In this document: positions 7,273 through 16,329 of the stretch, piece by piece
Layout: every line of letters begins with the position of its first letter
Position numbering within the stretch: position 1 is the stretch's first letter
The notes under the pieces: model-generated
The model's database searches: none
Seen by the model: the letters and a program-made list of their open reading frames with translations, nothing else
What the model was told of the DNA's origin: nothing
Assembly (NCBI RefSeq): GCF_020748465.1
Contig: NZ_JAHZMP010000006.1
Span: 62,001-126,000 of the forward strand
Reading direction: 5' to 3'
DNA length: 64,000 nucleotides
Source: Terrisporobacter mayombei
Lineage (GTDB): Bacteria > Bacillota > Clostridia > Peptostreptococcales > Peptostreptococcaceae
Translations under genes and position numbers: made by a program

Positions 7273-8055
7273 ATGAAATACAATGTATTAAAAAAATTTA
7301 TGGTAACTGGATTAGCTTCTATGCTTTGTTTAGGCGGAGTATCTATGGCCGACTTATCAAACTATAACAGCAATACTATTACAAATGTTTATGCTGACAC
7401 AATTAAAGACAGTGCTTTCAGCGCAACTGGTACAATAAATAGTAATGTATCTATGAGGAAAGGTCCTGGCACTAGCTATACTAGACTTGATACTTTGAAG
7501 AAACGTACGAAAGTAACAATAGTAGCTAAATCTTCTAATAATTGGTACAAAATAAAAAATAATAAAGATTATGCTTATGTTTACAGTCAATATGTAACAA
7601 TAAAATCTAATAATGATAAAAAAGAAGATGTAGCTTACTCTGCAACTGGAATAGCTAAAAGTGCTGTATATGTTAGAGAGAGTACTTCTACTAATTCTAC
7701 TAAACTAGGAACTTTAAATAAAAATATTAAAGTAACAATTGTAGCTAAGTCTTCTAATAATTGGTATAAAATTAAATTTAATGGTAGATACGGATATGTT
7801 TGTTCCCAATATATAACTATTACTAATAATAGTGACAATAAAGAAGATAAATATCCTCAAACTGGTGTTGTAAATCATGCTGTATATGTTAGAAAAGGTG
7901 CTTCTACAAACTACGCTAAATTAGGTATTTTAAACAAAAATACTAAGGTAGCTATTTTATCTAAAACTACTTATGGTTGGTACAAAGTCCAATATAAAAA
8001 TGGAACTGGCTACGTTTATAGCCAATATATAGAGGTTAATTCTAATCAAAAATAA
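7273..8055 (+). CDS. Secreted protein with three bacterial SH3 domains
   Basis: About 260 residues: signal peptide (residues 1-40, MKYNVLKKFMVTGLASMLCL start, cleavage probably after NVYA) and three SH3b domains (about 50-105, 120-175, 190-250), each with V(Y)R(K/E)..S/P....LG.L.K..KV.I..K....WYK and ending in GYVYSQY. Family knowledge: SH3b domains bind peptidoglycan or its cross-links. No catalytic domain is present, so it may be a wall-binding or adhesion protein. The ATG at 7273 follows AGAGGGGG with good spacing; the ATG at 7225 has no ribosome binding site. DNA of the repeats is partly similar, indicating duplication. Confidence 0.85.
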   Translation: MKYNVLKKFMVTGLASMLCLGGVSMADLSNYNSNTITNVYADTIKDSAFSATGTINSNVSMRKGPGTSYTRLDTLKKRTKVTIVAKSSNNWYKIKNNKDYAYVYSQYVTIKSNNDKKEDVAYSATGIAKSAVYVRESTSTNSTKLGTLNKNIKVTIVAKSSNNWYKIKFNGRYGYVCSQYITITNNSDNKEDKYPQTGVVNHAVYVRKGASTNYAKLGILNKNTKVAILSKTTYGWYKVQYKNGTGYVYSQYIEVNSNQK

Positions 8056-8077
8056 AATATAATAAAATTTTCTTTAT

Positions 8078-8116
8078 AAAAATAGGATTCCTGGAAATTT
8101 GGGAATCCTATTTTTA
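8078..8116. terminator. Bidirectional terminator
   Basis: A stem of about 14 bp (AAAAATAGGATTCC with GGAATCCTATTTTT) with T-runs on both strands, between the SH3 gene and the convergent flavoprotein operon. Confidence 0.85.
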
Positions 8117-8124
8117 TCTTATTA

Positions 8125-8487
8125 TTATACTAAATCAATATTCTTCGTAGCAATAAGATCTACATTCAAGTTTAGAATATTAGATTTTATCACATCACCT
8201 ATTTTTACAGGTGCATCAACTTTAATATTTTTAACCTCATCCATAACATCAAATATCTTATTTTTGGGTATGCTGTTACTTAGTCTTACACTTACAATTT
8301 CCAAATCTCCATTTATTACTTTAACTGAAGTTGCTATATTTCTTTGAGGATTAGTTAGTTCTTGATTTACATATTCTTTTCCTTTTTTACAAGTGGCCCC
8401 TTCAATTTTAATTATTTTATTATCATCTAAATCTACCTCTATCTCACAGCCATTGGGACAAACTATACAAGTAAATATTTTTCTCAT
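8125..8487 (-). CDS. DUF1667 domain protein of the glycerol-3-phosphate dehydrogenase-like operon
   Basis: A 120-residue protein with an N-terminal CIVCPNGCEIEV (C-x2-C-x3-C) and a fourth cysteine in GATCKKGKEY, then RNIATSVKV: the DUF1667 pattern. Family knowledge: DUF1667 genes regularly follow glpA/glpB-like flavoprotein genes in Firmicutes and Thermotogae; the cysteines probably hold an iron-sulfur cluster for electron transfer. Last gene of a three-gene operon; its ATG overlaps the TGA of the preceding gene (ATGA), showing tight coupling. AAGGTGG precedes the start. Confidence 0.88.
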   Translation of the reverse strand: MRKIFTCIVCPNGCEIEVDLDDNKIIKIEGATCKKGKEYVNQELTNPQRNIATSVKVINGDLEIVSVRLSNSIPKNKIFDVMDEVKNIKVDAPVKIGDVIKSNILNLNVDLIATKNIDLV

Positions 8488-9719
8488 TTTACTACCACCT
8501 TCAAATCTGATTTAGATTTTATATTATCTTTATTAATTTCAATTTGAATCATTTCTGCTGGAATAGCTTTTTTCATTTTCATAGTTCTTACAATATTATC
8601 ATCTTGCAATATTTCTATTACAGCGTTTTTAATAGGTTTTCTAACTCTCATAGATAAAACAAAGTCATTTTCTCCACTAATTTTTTGAGGTATTGTATGG
8701 CTTATATTCTTATCTTTTACTATATTTATTTCACACTTTGGAAGCTTGTTATTATTTATATAATTTGCTACTGATTCAGCCAGTCTTTCTCCTTCCAAAG
8801 AAACAAAGTCAACTAAGTCATGAACATGAAGAACGTTTCCTGCTACAAAAATCCCCTCTACACTTGTTTCATAATTTTCATTTACTATAGATCCCTTTGT
8901 GTTATTGTCTAACTCAACTCCAGCTTTTAAAGATAATTCATTTTCTGGAATTAAACCTACTGATAAAATTAAAGTATCACAGTCGTAATTTTTTTCTGTT
9001 CCTTCAATTATTTGCATATTTTCATCTACTTCACTTACTCTTATTCCTTCAATTCTTGATTTGCCTTTAATCTTAGTAACTGTATGACTTAAATATAAAG
9101 GAATATTATAATCATTTAAACATTGTTGAATATTTCTAGGAAGTCCACTTGCATAAGGAAGTATCTCAAATACAGCTTCCACCTTTGCCCCTTCTAAAGT
9201 CATACGTCTTGCCATTATTAAGCCTATATCACCAGAACCTAAAATAATAATTTTTTTCCCAACCATAGTATTTTGTAAATTTATATAAGATTGAGCCACA
9301 CCTGCAGTATACACTCCTGCTGGTCTACTACCAGGAATACTTATGGCCCCCCTAGTTCTTTCTCTACATCCCATTGTCAAAATAACTGCCTTAGCTTCGT
9401 ACTCTAGTAATCCATTTTTATTTACAGCAATTACTTTTTTATCATGAGTTAAATCTATTACAGTAGTATCCACAATACACTCAATATCTTTTTCTCTTAC
9501 TTCATCAATAAATCTCTGTGCATATTCTGGTCCGCTTAAAGTTTCTTTAAATCTAGTTAATCCAAAACCATCATGAATACATTGTCGAAGAATTCCTCCT
9601 AGCTTTTTCTCTCTTTCAATTATTACTATATCTTCTATTCCACATTCTTTTAATTTTACTGCTGCAGCTAGGCCTGCTGGGCCTCCACCTATTATTATCA
9701 CATCTTTTTTTATAGCCAT
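8484..9719 (-). CDS. NAD(P)/FAD-dependent oxidoreductase, GlpB-like partner subunit
   Basis: A 411-residue flavoprotein of the pyridine-nucleotide disulphide oxidoreductase type. FAD-binding IIGGGPAGLAAA at about 9-20, ATG-like ILTMGCRERTRG (about 113-124), a second dinucleotide fold IILGSGDIGLIMARRM (about 158-173) and the C-terminal FAD motif GIFVAGNVLHVHD (about 289-301). No redox-active CxxC as in thioredoxin reductase. It overlaps the upstream dehydrogenase gene by one base (TAATG). Likely passes electrons from the GlpA-like subunit to NAD+ or a carrier. Related proteins also occur in proline/hydroxyproline systems, so the substrate is not certain. Confidence 0.85.
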   Translation of the reverse strand: MAIKKDVIIIGGGPAGLAAAVKLKECGIEDIVIIEREKKLGGILRQCIHDGFGLTRFKETLSGPEYAQRFIDEVREKDIECIVDTTVIDLTHDKKVIAVNKNGLLEYEAKAVILTMGCRERTRGAISIPGSRPAGVYTAGVAQSYINLQNTMVGKKIIILGSGDIGLIMARRMTLEGAKVEAVFEILPYASGLPRNIQQCLNDYNIPLYLSHTVTKIKGKSRIEGIRVSEVDENMQIIEGTEKNYDCDTLILSVGLIPENELSLKAGVELDNNTKGSIVNENYETSVEGIFVAGNVLHVHDLVDFVSLEGERLAESVANYINNNKLPKCEINIVKDKNISHTIPQKISGENDFVLSMRVRKPIKNAVIEILQDDNIVRTMKMKKAIPAEMIQIEINKDNIKSKSDLKVVVK

Positions 9720-11188
9720 TATACTCTCACCTTCCCAACAAACATGTTTGAATTTTTTCTACAGTAGAGTATTTCTTCTTCCTTCTTGTTCTTTTCTTCT
9801 TTAATTAAATTAGTTATTCTTGTTTGGCAGTATCCACCTTGGCATCTTCCCATCATTGCACGAGTTCTGTATTTTATTCCTGTCACAGTGTCCACTCCCA
9901 AAGGATTATTAATAGCTTCTAATATTTCAGCCTTTGTTATAGTTTCACATCTACAAATTATTTCTCCATAGTTTCCATCTCCTTCAATTAGCTTTCTTTT
10001 TATTTCTAAAGGTTGATCGTTGAAGCATGTAATTCCTTTTCTATATTTATTAAAATGTGTATTTTCTTTCAGAGATTCTTCTTGTGATAATAAACTTACT
10101 ACGTATTTTGCAATAGGAACTGCACTTGTAAGCCCTGGGGATTCTATTCCTGTTAAGTTTATTAAATTTGGTATATCCTCTCTTAATTCAATTTTAAAGT
10201 CATCATATCCACCTTGATCTTTTCCTACTAATTTAGGTCTAATTCCTGAGAAGTTTCTTATAAAATGCTCTTTTTTAATATGTGGAAAAATTCTTCCTCC
10301 ATCTTTTATTAATAAATTCATAACATCTTTTGTTACAGAATAATCATCTTTTTCATCTATATATTCACTACTTGGTCCAATAAACACATTACCATCAATT
10401 GAAGGCGTTAAGTGTATTCCAAGTCCTCCCGCCTTAGGGTTTGGCACTGGATATGCAGGCATATTTAAAAATTGTCCTACCTTTTGATCTAATATAAAAT
10501 ATTCTCCTCTACAAGGATGTATATTGTATTCTTTAATTCCCAACATTCTACCTACTTTGTCACTATTTAATCCTGCAGAGTTTATTATCCATCTAGATTT
10601 ATAAGTTCCTTTATTTGTTTTAATTTCATAAATATCCTTATCTTCACATAATGCTCTTTTTATATTCAAAACTTCATTGCCTAGGAAATAATTCACCCCA
10701 TTTTCAACAGCATTTTCTGCCATGGCAATGGTATAAATAAAAGGATTTAAGATTCCTGTACTTGGAGAATACAATGCAAATTCCCCTTCCACAAATGGTG
10801 ATAATTCTTTAATTTTTTCTTTGTTTATAATCTCAAGGCCAGCAACATTATTTGCTTCACCTCGTTCTTTCATTTTTATTAGTTTCTCTTTATCCTCATC
10901 TGTGAAACCAACTACCAGCTTTCCACTTCTTTTAAAAGGGATATCAAGTTCATTGGCAATTTCATCAAAGTTTTGATTTCCTTCTACACAAAATTTTGCC
11001 ATTAAAGAGCCTGGTTTATTATTAAATCCTGCATGCAAAACTCCAGAATTTCTTCCACTAGTTTCGCAGCATACATCCAACTCCTTCTCTAATACACAGG
11101 TACTTAATTTGTACTTTGAAAGTTCCCTCGCAATGGAACTTCCCACAACTCCGCCTCCAATAATTGCAACGTCATATGTATTCTTCAC
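9719..11188 (-). CDS. FAD-dependent glycerol-3-phosphate dehydrogenase-like protein with BFD [2Fe-2S] domain
   Basis: A DAO-family flavoprotein of about 489 residues: FAD-binding IIGGGVVGSSIARELSKY near the N terminus, ETSGRNSGVLHAGFNN (about 44-59), and a C-terminal BFD-like iron-sulfur domain with ICRCETITKAEILEAI and GRCQGGYCQTRI (C-x-C and C-x4-C). It probably oxidises glycerol 3-phosphate to dihydroxyacetone phosphate at the membrane surface with the two downstream proteins. L-2-hydroxyglutarate oxidase-like function is an alternative, since the same fold is used. The GTG at 11188 with GGGGTG upstream is preferred; the GTG at 11197 overlaps that site. First gene of the operon; no glpK or glpF is adjacent. 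Confidence 0.82.
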   Translation of the reverse strand: MKNTYDVAIIGGGVVGSSIARELSKYKLSTCVLEKELDVCCETSGRNSGVLHAGFNNKPGSLMAKFCVEGNQNFDEIANELDIPFKRSGKLVVGFTDEDKEKLIKMKERGEANNVAGLEIINKEKIKELSPFVEGEFALYSPSTGILNPFIYTIAMAENAVENGVNYFLGNEVLNIKRALCEDKDIYEIKTNKGTYKSRWIINSAGLNSDKVGRMLGIKEYNIHPCRGEYFILDQKVGQFLNMPAYPVPNPKAGGLGIHLTPSIDGNVFIGPSSEYIDEKDDYSVTKDVMNLLIKDGGRIFPHIKKEHFIRNFSGIRPKLVGKDQGGYDDFKIELREDIPNLINLTGIESPGLTSAVPIAKYVVSLLSQEESLKENTHFNKYRKGITCFNDQPLEIKRKLIEGDGNYGEIICRCETITKAEILEAINNPLGVDTVTGIKYRTRAMMGRCQGGYCQTRITNLIKEEKNKKEEEILYCRKNSNMFVGKVRV

Positions 11189-11403
11189 TTTATTCACCCC
11201 ATTTTTAACTTATTGATATAAGTGTATCACAATTTTATTTTTAGTCTTTATAGTTTAGGTATTTTTTATATATTAGAAAAATAGCTAGTTTTAATCACAA
11301 TATCAATTAAATTTATTTTGCTTGATAAAACATAGTATCATTACTACAATTAACTATATATTCAGATTGATTATTTTATAATTTCAAGGTGGGACAATAT
11401 ATT

Positions 11404-12342
11404 ATGAAAAAGTTTAAAAAATTTTTATTATCAATTCTAGTTGTAATCTTAATTGCAGGTATTAGCATTGGTACTTTTGTTGGTAATCTACTTTATAATG
11501 TAGTAATAAGCGCCAATTCTCCTAAAAACGCAATTTATGCTGACTATACATATAAAAGCTCCTATGATAATGAAAACTGGTTAATAAAAAAATCTAATTA
11601 TAAAGATAAATATATAACTTCTTTCGACAGCTTAAAGTTGCATTCATATGTAGTTAAACAACCTAAAAAAACATCAAAATGGGCTATTGTTGTTCATGGA
11701 TACGGAGAAGAGGGAAAATTTATTAGTAGAAAAGCTCTTCACTTTTACGAGATGGGGTATAATGTTCTCATACCAGATTTAAGGGGTAATGGACAAAGCC
11801 AAGGAAGTTATATAGGAATGGGTTGGGATGATAGGATAGACATAATTGGTTGGATTAACAGTATAATAAGGGATGACAGTAAATCCGAAATAGTACTTTA
11901 TGGTACATCTATGGGAGGTTCCACTGTTTTGATGACTTCTGGAGAGGATTTGCCATCCAATGTTAAAGCTACAATATCCGATTGCGCTTACACTTCTGTA
12001 TATGATATTTTTGATTATGAAATAGCAAGTTACTCTAATACTTCCTCCTTTCCAATAATTGATTTTACTAATATGGTAACTTTAATAAGAGCTGGATACT
12101 CTTTAAAGAATGCCTCTGCCATTGATTCAGTAAAAAAATCAAAAACGCCTATTCTTTATCTTCATGGTGATAAAGATAAATTTGTTCCTATTTCTATGAT
12201 GGATGAATTATACAACGCCACTAGCTCTGAAAAGAAAAAAATAAGTATAAAAGATGGCGAACACAGTAATTCAGATTTAGCTCAACCTGACTTTTATTGG
12301 TCAACTATTAAAAAGTATTTAAAAGAATATATTAAATCATAA
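11404..12342 (+). CDS. Membrane-anchored alpha/beta hydrolase, paralogue 1
   Basis: About 312 residues. An N-terminal hydrophobic helix (KKFKKFLLSILVVILIAGIS) anchors or exports the protein; the rest is an alpha/beta hydrolase of the COG1073/serine aminopeptidase type. The oxyanion region is VVHGYGEEG (about 95-103), the nucleophile elbow GTSMGGSTVLM (about 165-175, Ser in G-x-S-x-G), the acid in LHGDKDKFVP (about 256-265) and the histidine in GEHSNSD (about 285). ATG 11404 has AAGGTGG upstream; the GTG at 11389 overlaps that site. Very similar to the next gene and to the one at 31401. Substrate unknown; lipid or acyl-ester hydrolysis at the cell surface is plausible. Confidence 0.88.
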   Translation: MKKFKKFLLSILVVILIAGISIGTFVGNLLYNVVISANSPKNAIYADYTYKSSYDNENWLIKKSNYKDKYITSFDSLKLHSYVVKQPKKTSKWAIVVHGYGEEGKFISRKALHFYEMGYNVLIPDLRGNGQSQGSYIGMGWDDRIDIIGWINSIIRDDSKSEIVLYGTSMGGSTVLMTSGEDLPSNVKATISDCAYTSVYDIFDYEIASYSNTSSFPIIDFTNMVTLIRAGYSLKNASAIDSVKKSKTPILYLHGDKDKFVPISMMDELYNATSSEKKKISIKDGEHSNSDLAQPDFYWSTIKKYLKEYIKS

Positions 12343-12351
12343 ATTACTTAA

Positions 12352-12402
12352 CCTAAAAATATTGTTGAAAATTTTAATCTCAGCAATATTTTTAGGTTTT
12401 TT
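12352..12402 (+). terminator. Terminator between the tandem hydrolase genes
   Basis: A 13-bp stem (12352-12364 with 12384-12396) followed by six T. It indicates that the two hydrolase genes are separate transcription units despite being tandem. Confidence 0.85.
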
Positions 12403-12488
12403 AGTTTCATTTACATATATTTATCATTTCAAAGTATTTATTTTTATGGTAGTATATTTTCTAGGTTTAAAACACAAGGAGATTGAAT

Positions 12489-13430
12489 ATGACTAAAAAG
12501 AAAAAAATAATAATAAGTTTAATAGTAATGATATTATTAATAACTGTTGGTGCAGGCGCTTTTATAGGAAATTACTTTTATGAATTAGCTATTAATCCAC
12601 TTACATCAAAGGATATGATATTTGGTGATGATGACACTGAGGGAGAAATAGAAGAAGACGTTAATTGGCTAATAAAAGATTCAAATTATAATGATAAATA
12701 TATAAATTCTTTTGATGATCTGAAGCTACATGGCTATGAAATAAAAAATAAAATTAAAACTAATAAATGGGCCATTGTAGTTCATGGTTATACTTCTAAA
12801 GGAGAAACTGTAAGTTCTAAAGCTAAACATTTTTATGAAATGGGGTATAATGTTTTAGTTCCAGATTTAAGAGCCCACGGAAAAAGTGAAGGTAATTATA
12901 TTGGTATGGGTTGGTATGATAGACTTGATATAATTGACTGGATTAATAGTGTACTTAAAGATAATCCAGATTCTAAGATAATTTTACATGGCACATCTAT
13001 GGGGGCTGCTACTGTTTTATCTACCTCAGGGGAAAAACTGCCTTCTAATGTTAAAGCTATAATTGCAGATTGTGGCTATACTTCAGTTTGGGATGAGTTT
13101 ACTTATCAGTTAAAAGCTTTATTTAATTTACCATCTTTTCCTGTAATGGATCTTTCTAATATGGTTACAATGGTTAAAACTGGATATTCCCTTAAAGAAG
13201 CTTCTCCAATTAAACAAGTAGCTAAATCAAAAACTCCTATTCTTTATATTCACGGAGACAAAGATGATTTTGTTCCATATTATATGATGGATGAACTTTA
13301 TAATGCTACAAGTTCACAAAAAAGCAAACTTACCATAAAAAATGCTGGCCATGGAAAAGCTGATTTAGTTAATCCAAGTCTTTACTGGAATACAGTAAGT
13401 GATTTTTTAGATAAATATATAAGCAAATAA
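12489..13430 (+). CDS. Membrane-anchored alpha/beta hydrolase, paralogue 2
   Basis: About 313 residues, same plan as the preceding gene: N-terminal helix (about 5-27), VVHGYTSKG, nucleophile elbow GTSMGAATVLS, acid IHGDKDDFVP and histidine in AGHGKAD. GMGW and DLRAHGKSEGNYIG are shared with both paralogues. ATG 12489 follows AAGGAG by 7 bases; the TTG at 12483 overlaps the ribosome binding site. Tandem duplication with the preceding gene is likely, each copy keeping its own terminator. No regulator is adjacent. Confidence 0.88.
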   Translation: MTKKKKIIISLIVMILLITVGAGAFIGNYFYELAINPLTSKDMIFGDDDTEGEIEEDVNWLIKDSNYNDKYINSFDDLKLHGYEIKNKIKTNKWAIVVHGYTSKGETVSSKAKHFYEMGYNVLVPDLRAHGKSEGNYIGMGWYDRLDIIDWINSVLKDNPDSKIILHGTSMGAATVLSTSGEKLPSNVKAIIADCGYTSVWDEFTYQLKALFNLPSFPVMDLSNMVTMVKTGYSLKEASPIKQVAKSKTPILYIHGDKDDFVPYYMMDELYNATSSQKSKLTIKNAGHGKADLVNPSLYWNTVSDFLDKYISK

Positions 13431-13452
13431 CAAAAGTAAAGCTCATAGTATT

Positions 13453-13491
13453 AAAAAAGAACTGTTATATTAATATACAACAGTTTCTTTT
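13453..13491. terminator. Bidirectional hairpin terminator
   Basis: Stem AAAGAACTGTT with AACAGTTTCTTT (one bulged T) between the hydrolase gene and the convergent membrane-protein gene; T-runs on both strands. Confidence 0.7.
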
Positions 13492-13492
13492 A

Positions 13493-14401
13493 TTATTTAT
13501 TTATACTTTCTCTTATATTCTTACCTTCATGTTGCATCTTAAACCCTGTCTCAATTTGTAGATTCATATCTTTAACAGAAATATCATCATATCCATCCCC
13601 CATAATTGTTATGGGGTAAACAATATTTTTCATTTTAGCTCCTGCCTTAATTACTTTAGGTAGATTTTTTGTGTATTCACTATGTATAACCTCAGAGTCC
13701 ATGTCATCTTCTATAAGAAATTCATATTCACACTTATTATCTTTTAATTTATCCGATGATGCAATAGTAGTAAAACTGCATAAATCACTAAAACTTCTAT
13801 TTTCATTAACAAGCTTTATTGGCTTTTTTCCCTCATATCTTAAGTCAAAGTCCATAACAGTACACTGTGATTCATCATCTCCAACACACAGCCCATTATC
13901 TTTTTCTATTTTATTTATAGTCATATACACTTTTTCATTACCATGAGATTTGTCATTACATTCATATAGTAAAAATTCTTTTCCAATTTTAATTGGTTCA
14001 TTAAGTTTTCTGTATCCAACGGCAAATTTGTCATATATAGTGTCACCTAAAAATATAAATATACCAAATAATAGAATTCCTATAATAATTATGATTCTAT
14101 TATTTTTACTCATGGTACTGTTTTTCACAAGAAAAATCAAATTAATTAGTAAATATACTGTAGTAAACAAAATTCCTATAGCATACATAGCCATGGATAT
14201 AAGCCCAAGCTCTTCATTTATTACTTGCATTATTATTGCAACAATACTAAGGATAAGATTTAGTATACCTTGATTTTTTATCTTGTTAAAAAATCTTTTT
14301 TTATTTTCATGACCTGAAGAGTTTCTAGCCACAAGCCCCACTGTAAATAGTGCTATCCCAATAACTAGTTGCATAATACTCATTATTAAAATAAAATCCA
14401 T
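13493..14401 (-). CDS. Membrane protein with C-terminal extracellular domain, unknown function
   Basis: About 302 residues. Four hydrophobic segments (near 5-25, 45-60, 65-90 and 102-120), then a 180-residue hydrophilic part with several cysteines (LYECND, GLCVGDDESQCTV, DLCSF, KCEYEF), beta-rich in look and resembling DUF4352-like telokin domains only loosely. The ATG at 14401 follows GGAGGGG with 4-base spacing; the ATG at 14413 overlaps it. It lies 37 bases past the last Ter-operon gene with no clear terminator between, so it may be read through from that operon. I do not recognise a family with confidence. Confidence 0.6.
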   Translation of the reverse strand: MDFILIMSIMQLVIGIALFTVGLVARNSSGHENKKRFFNKIKNQGILNLILSIVAIIMQVINEELGLISMAMYAIGILFTTVYLLINLIFLVKNSTMSKNNRIIIIIGILLFGIFIFLGDTIYDKFAVGYRKLNEPIKIGKEFLLYECNDKSHGNEKVYMTINKIEKDNGLCVGDDESQCTVMDFDLRYEGKKPIKLVNENRSFSDLCSFTTIASSDKLKDNKCEYEFLIEDDMDSEVIHSEYTKNLPKVIKAGAKMKNIVYPITIMGDGYDDISVKDMNLQIETGFKMQHEGKNIRESINK

Positions 14402-14438
14402 TTTCCCCTCCATATACCAAACCCATAATATTTTAACT

Positions 14439-15227
14439 TTATAATGATATTTTTTCTAATAAATTTAAAAGTACTTCTTCTGTTCCTTTTATACCTTCTT
14501 CCATACTTCTAATAAATTCACCTTTTATATCATTAGTGTTTAAATCTCCATGTTTTAGCACATAAGCATTATCAGTTATATTTAACATACCCCTATCCAT
14601 ATTGGAATCACCAATAACTGCAAAACTTTCTATATTTTCAACCTTGCAAATATACTCAATTGCACTTTCTTTTGTAATTCCTTTTGGTAGCAAATATATT
14701 TTTCTGCCACTAACATAATAAATCCAATTTTTATTATTTAATATACTTATATAATTATATATGCTCATTATGTCAAATTCTTTAAAGTCTACAACAATAT
14801 AAAAAAATAAATTTTCTGCTACTCTAAAATTCGTGACACCATTCATTTTTGTATATGGTTCAAATAAGTCTAACATTACATTAATAGATTCAGATGATTT
14901 TTTTATTTTTTCTACTTCTTCCTGCCAACCTAAAAGTGGTCTATTATTTTTTAATATACATCCTCCATTACTAGTAATTGCATAGTCAAAATTTATATTA
15001 TATTTGTTAAAGTTAATTCTTTCAAACTGTTCTCTTGTTCTTGTTGTTGTTGGTATAAATAAAGTATTTTCATTTATTGTTTTTAAAATTTCCATTGTTT
15101 TAAAAGACACATAAGATATCTCTTTATTATCTTTTAGCTCTATACATTCATAAGAGTTTTCATTTATGTCTTTTAAAAACTTACTTGAATAAATTATGCT
15201 TCTATCTAAATCTGAAAAAATAACCAT
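14439..15227 (-). CDS. HAD-superfamily hydrolase of the Ter biosynthetic module
   Basis: About 262 residues. HAD motif I is FSDLDRSII at the N terminus (Asp nucleophile and D+2), a T-rich motif II region TTTRTREQF (about 60-68), Lys region in LPKGITKESA (about 188-197) and motif IV VIGDSNMDRGML (about 209-220): the Cof/phosphomannomutase-like layout. Family knowledge: a HAD phosphatase of this type belongs to the Ter-linked biosynthetic gene set. The ATG at 15227, directly after the TAA of the upstream gene and 9 bases from GAAGG, is preferred to 15236. Last certain gene of the operon. Substrate is probably the phosphorylated product of the module. Confidence 0.85.
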   Translation of the reverse strand: MVIFSDLDRSIIYSSKFLKDINENSYECIELKDNKEISYVSFKTMEILKTINENTLFIPTTTRTREQFERINFNKYNINFDYAITSNGGCILKNNRPLLGWQEEVEKIKKSSESINVMLDLFEPYTKMNGVTNFRVAENLFFYIVVDFKEFDIMSIYNYISILNNKNWIYYVSGRKIYLLPKGITKESAIEYICKVENIESFAVIGDSNMDRGMLNITDNAYVLKHGDLNTNDIKGEFIRSMEEGIKGTEEVLLNLLEKISL

Positions 15228-15228
15228 T

Positions 15229-16317
15229 TTATACATCCTTCATATTTTTTATTATTCCACAACAACTATATCCTTTTAAAGGAACTTCTTCTATGGGAAC
15301 ATTTTTTTCCTTTGCAAGAACAAATATATGATCCAAGTTTTCATCAGTCATATCTCTCACTAGTATTTTGTATGGGATTCTTCTAAGTAAAACTCTTGTA
15401 GTTTCACCTACTCCTGGTTTTATTAAGTTTATATCTTTTATACTATATCTTTTTTTTATTATTTTAACATCTTCATCAGCAAGTTTTGTTATTATATCTT
15501 CTTGCCAATTTTTTATTCCCTTTTCTATATTTTCATATTGATTTTTAAAGCAATCACAGATTGTATCAAGATATTTTATAGATTCATCATGTTCTTTTAA
15601 TTCTTTGTAGTACTTTGCTCCATGAAAATCATTTTCTCCTATTATATCATTTCTAAGTACTGTTCTACTTATAAGGCCTGAAACAGTTGAATTTAAGCAT
15701 GCACTTGGAATTAAGAAATCCTCCCTAACTCCATATAATCCAGAATATCCAGCAGGATCCGCAAGTACTGCTAGTGTTGCATCAAATTCCATGTTATATT
15801 TTAATTTTAAATCTTCACAGGCTTTGTCTAGTTCTTTGCAAATAGTTCCTTTTCCCGTCCATCCATCTATAAATTGAATTTTTGAATTAGGATGAACTTT
15901 TAATATATAATCAATTGCATTCATATCAATTCCTTTATCTCTTATTATTGATATAGAATAATGAGGCAGGTTCATATTATACTTTTCTTTTAAGTATCTT
16001 TTAGCTAAAATTCCTATGGGAATTCCAGCCCTTGCTAAAGATACTAAAACTACATCAAATCCATTTTTTTTCACTATTTTTTCACTCATTACTCCTACTG
16101 CAAAAGCTAATTTATCCTTTGTATCTTTTAGTTTTTCATAATATAAATTTAAATATTTTTCACTTACATTATATTCAATAGGTATCATTTCCGAGTAATG
16201 AGTCCCACTTTGAATTTTCATTTCTCTTTCTTTATTGCCTTCTTCTTTTATTAAATTAGAAATATCTTTTAATAAAAAAATCACATCATCTTTTGAATAT
16301 GTGCCAAATTCCCCCAT
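15229..16317 (-). CDS. Ter-module PRTase-like protein with C-terminal PELOTA-type domain (StiP family)
   Basis: A 362-residue protein. The N-terminal 290 residues match the PRTase_1/StiP family: VVLVSLARAGIPIGILAKRY (about 90-109), HYSISIIRDKGIDMNAID (about 120-137), FIDGWTGKGTI (about 150-160) and DPAGYSGLYGVREDFLIPSA (about 190-209). The C-terminal 65 residues (KPGVGETTRVLLRRIPYKIL ... ALEKNV-like, GYSCCGIIK) match the PELOTA-type RNA-binding domain known from these proteins. Databases call it a cysteine protease StiP or a phosphoribosyltransferase; the genomic context favours the latter. It follows the TRSP gene by 12 bases. AAAGGAGA serves the start. Confidence 0.85.
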   Translation of the reverse strand: MGEFGTYSKDDVIFLLKDISNLIKEEGNKEREMKIQSGTHYSEMIPIEYNVSEKYLNLYYEKLKDTKDKLAFAVGVMSEKIVKKNGFDVVLVSLARAGIPIGILAKRYLKEKYNMNLPHYSISIIRDKGIDMNAIDYILKVHPNSKIQFIDGWTGKGTICKELDKACEDLKLKYNMEFDATLAVLADPAGYSGLYGVREDFLIPSACLNSTVSGLISRTVLRNDIIGENDFHGAKYYKELKEHDESIKYLDTICDCFKNQYENIEKGIKNWQEDIITKLADEDVKIIKKRYSIKDINLIKPGVGETTRVLLRRIPYKILVRDMTDENLDHIFVLAKEKNVPIEEVPLKGYSCCGIIKNMKDV

Positions 16318-16329
16318 AAACTTCTCCTT

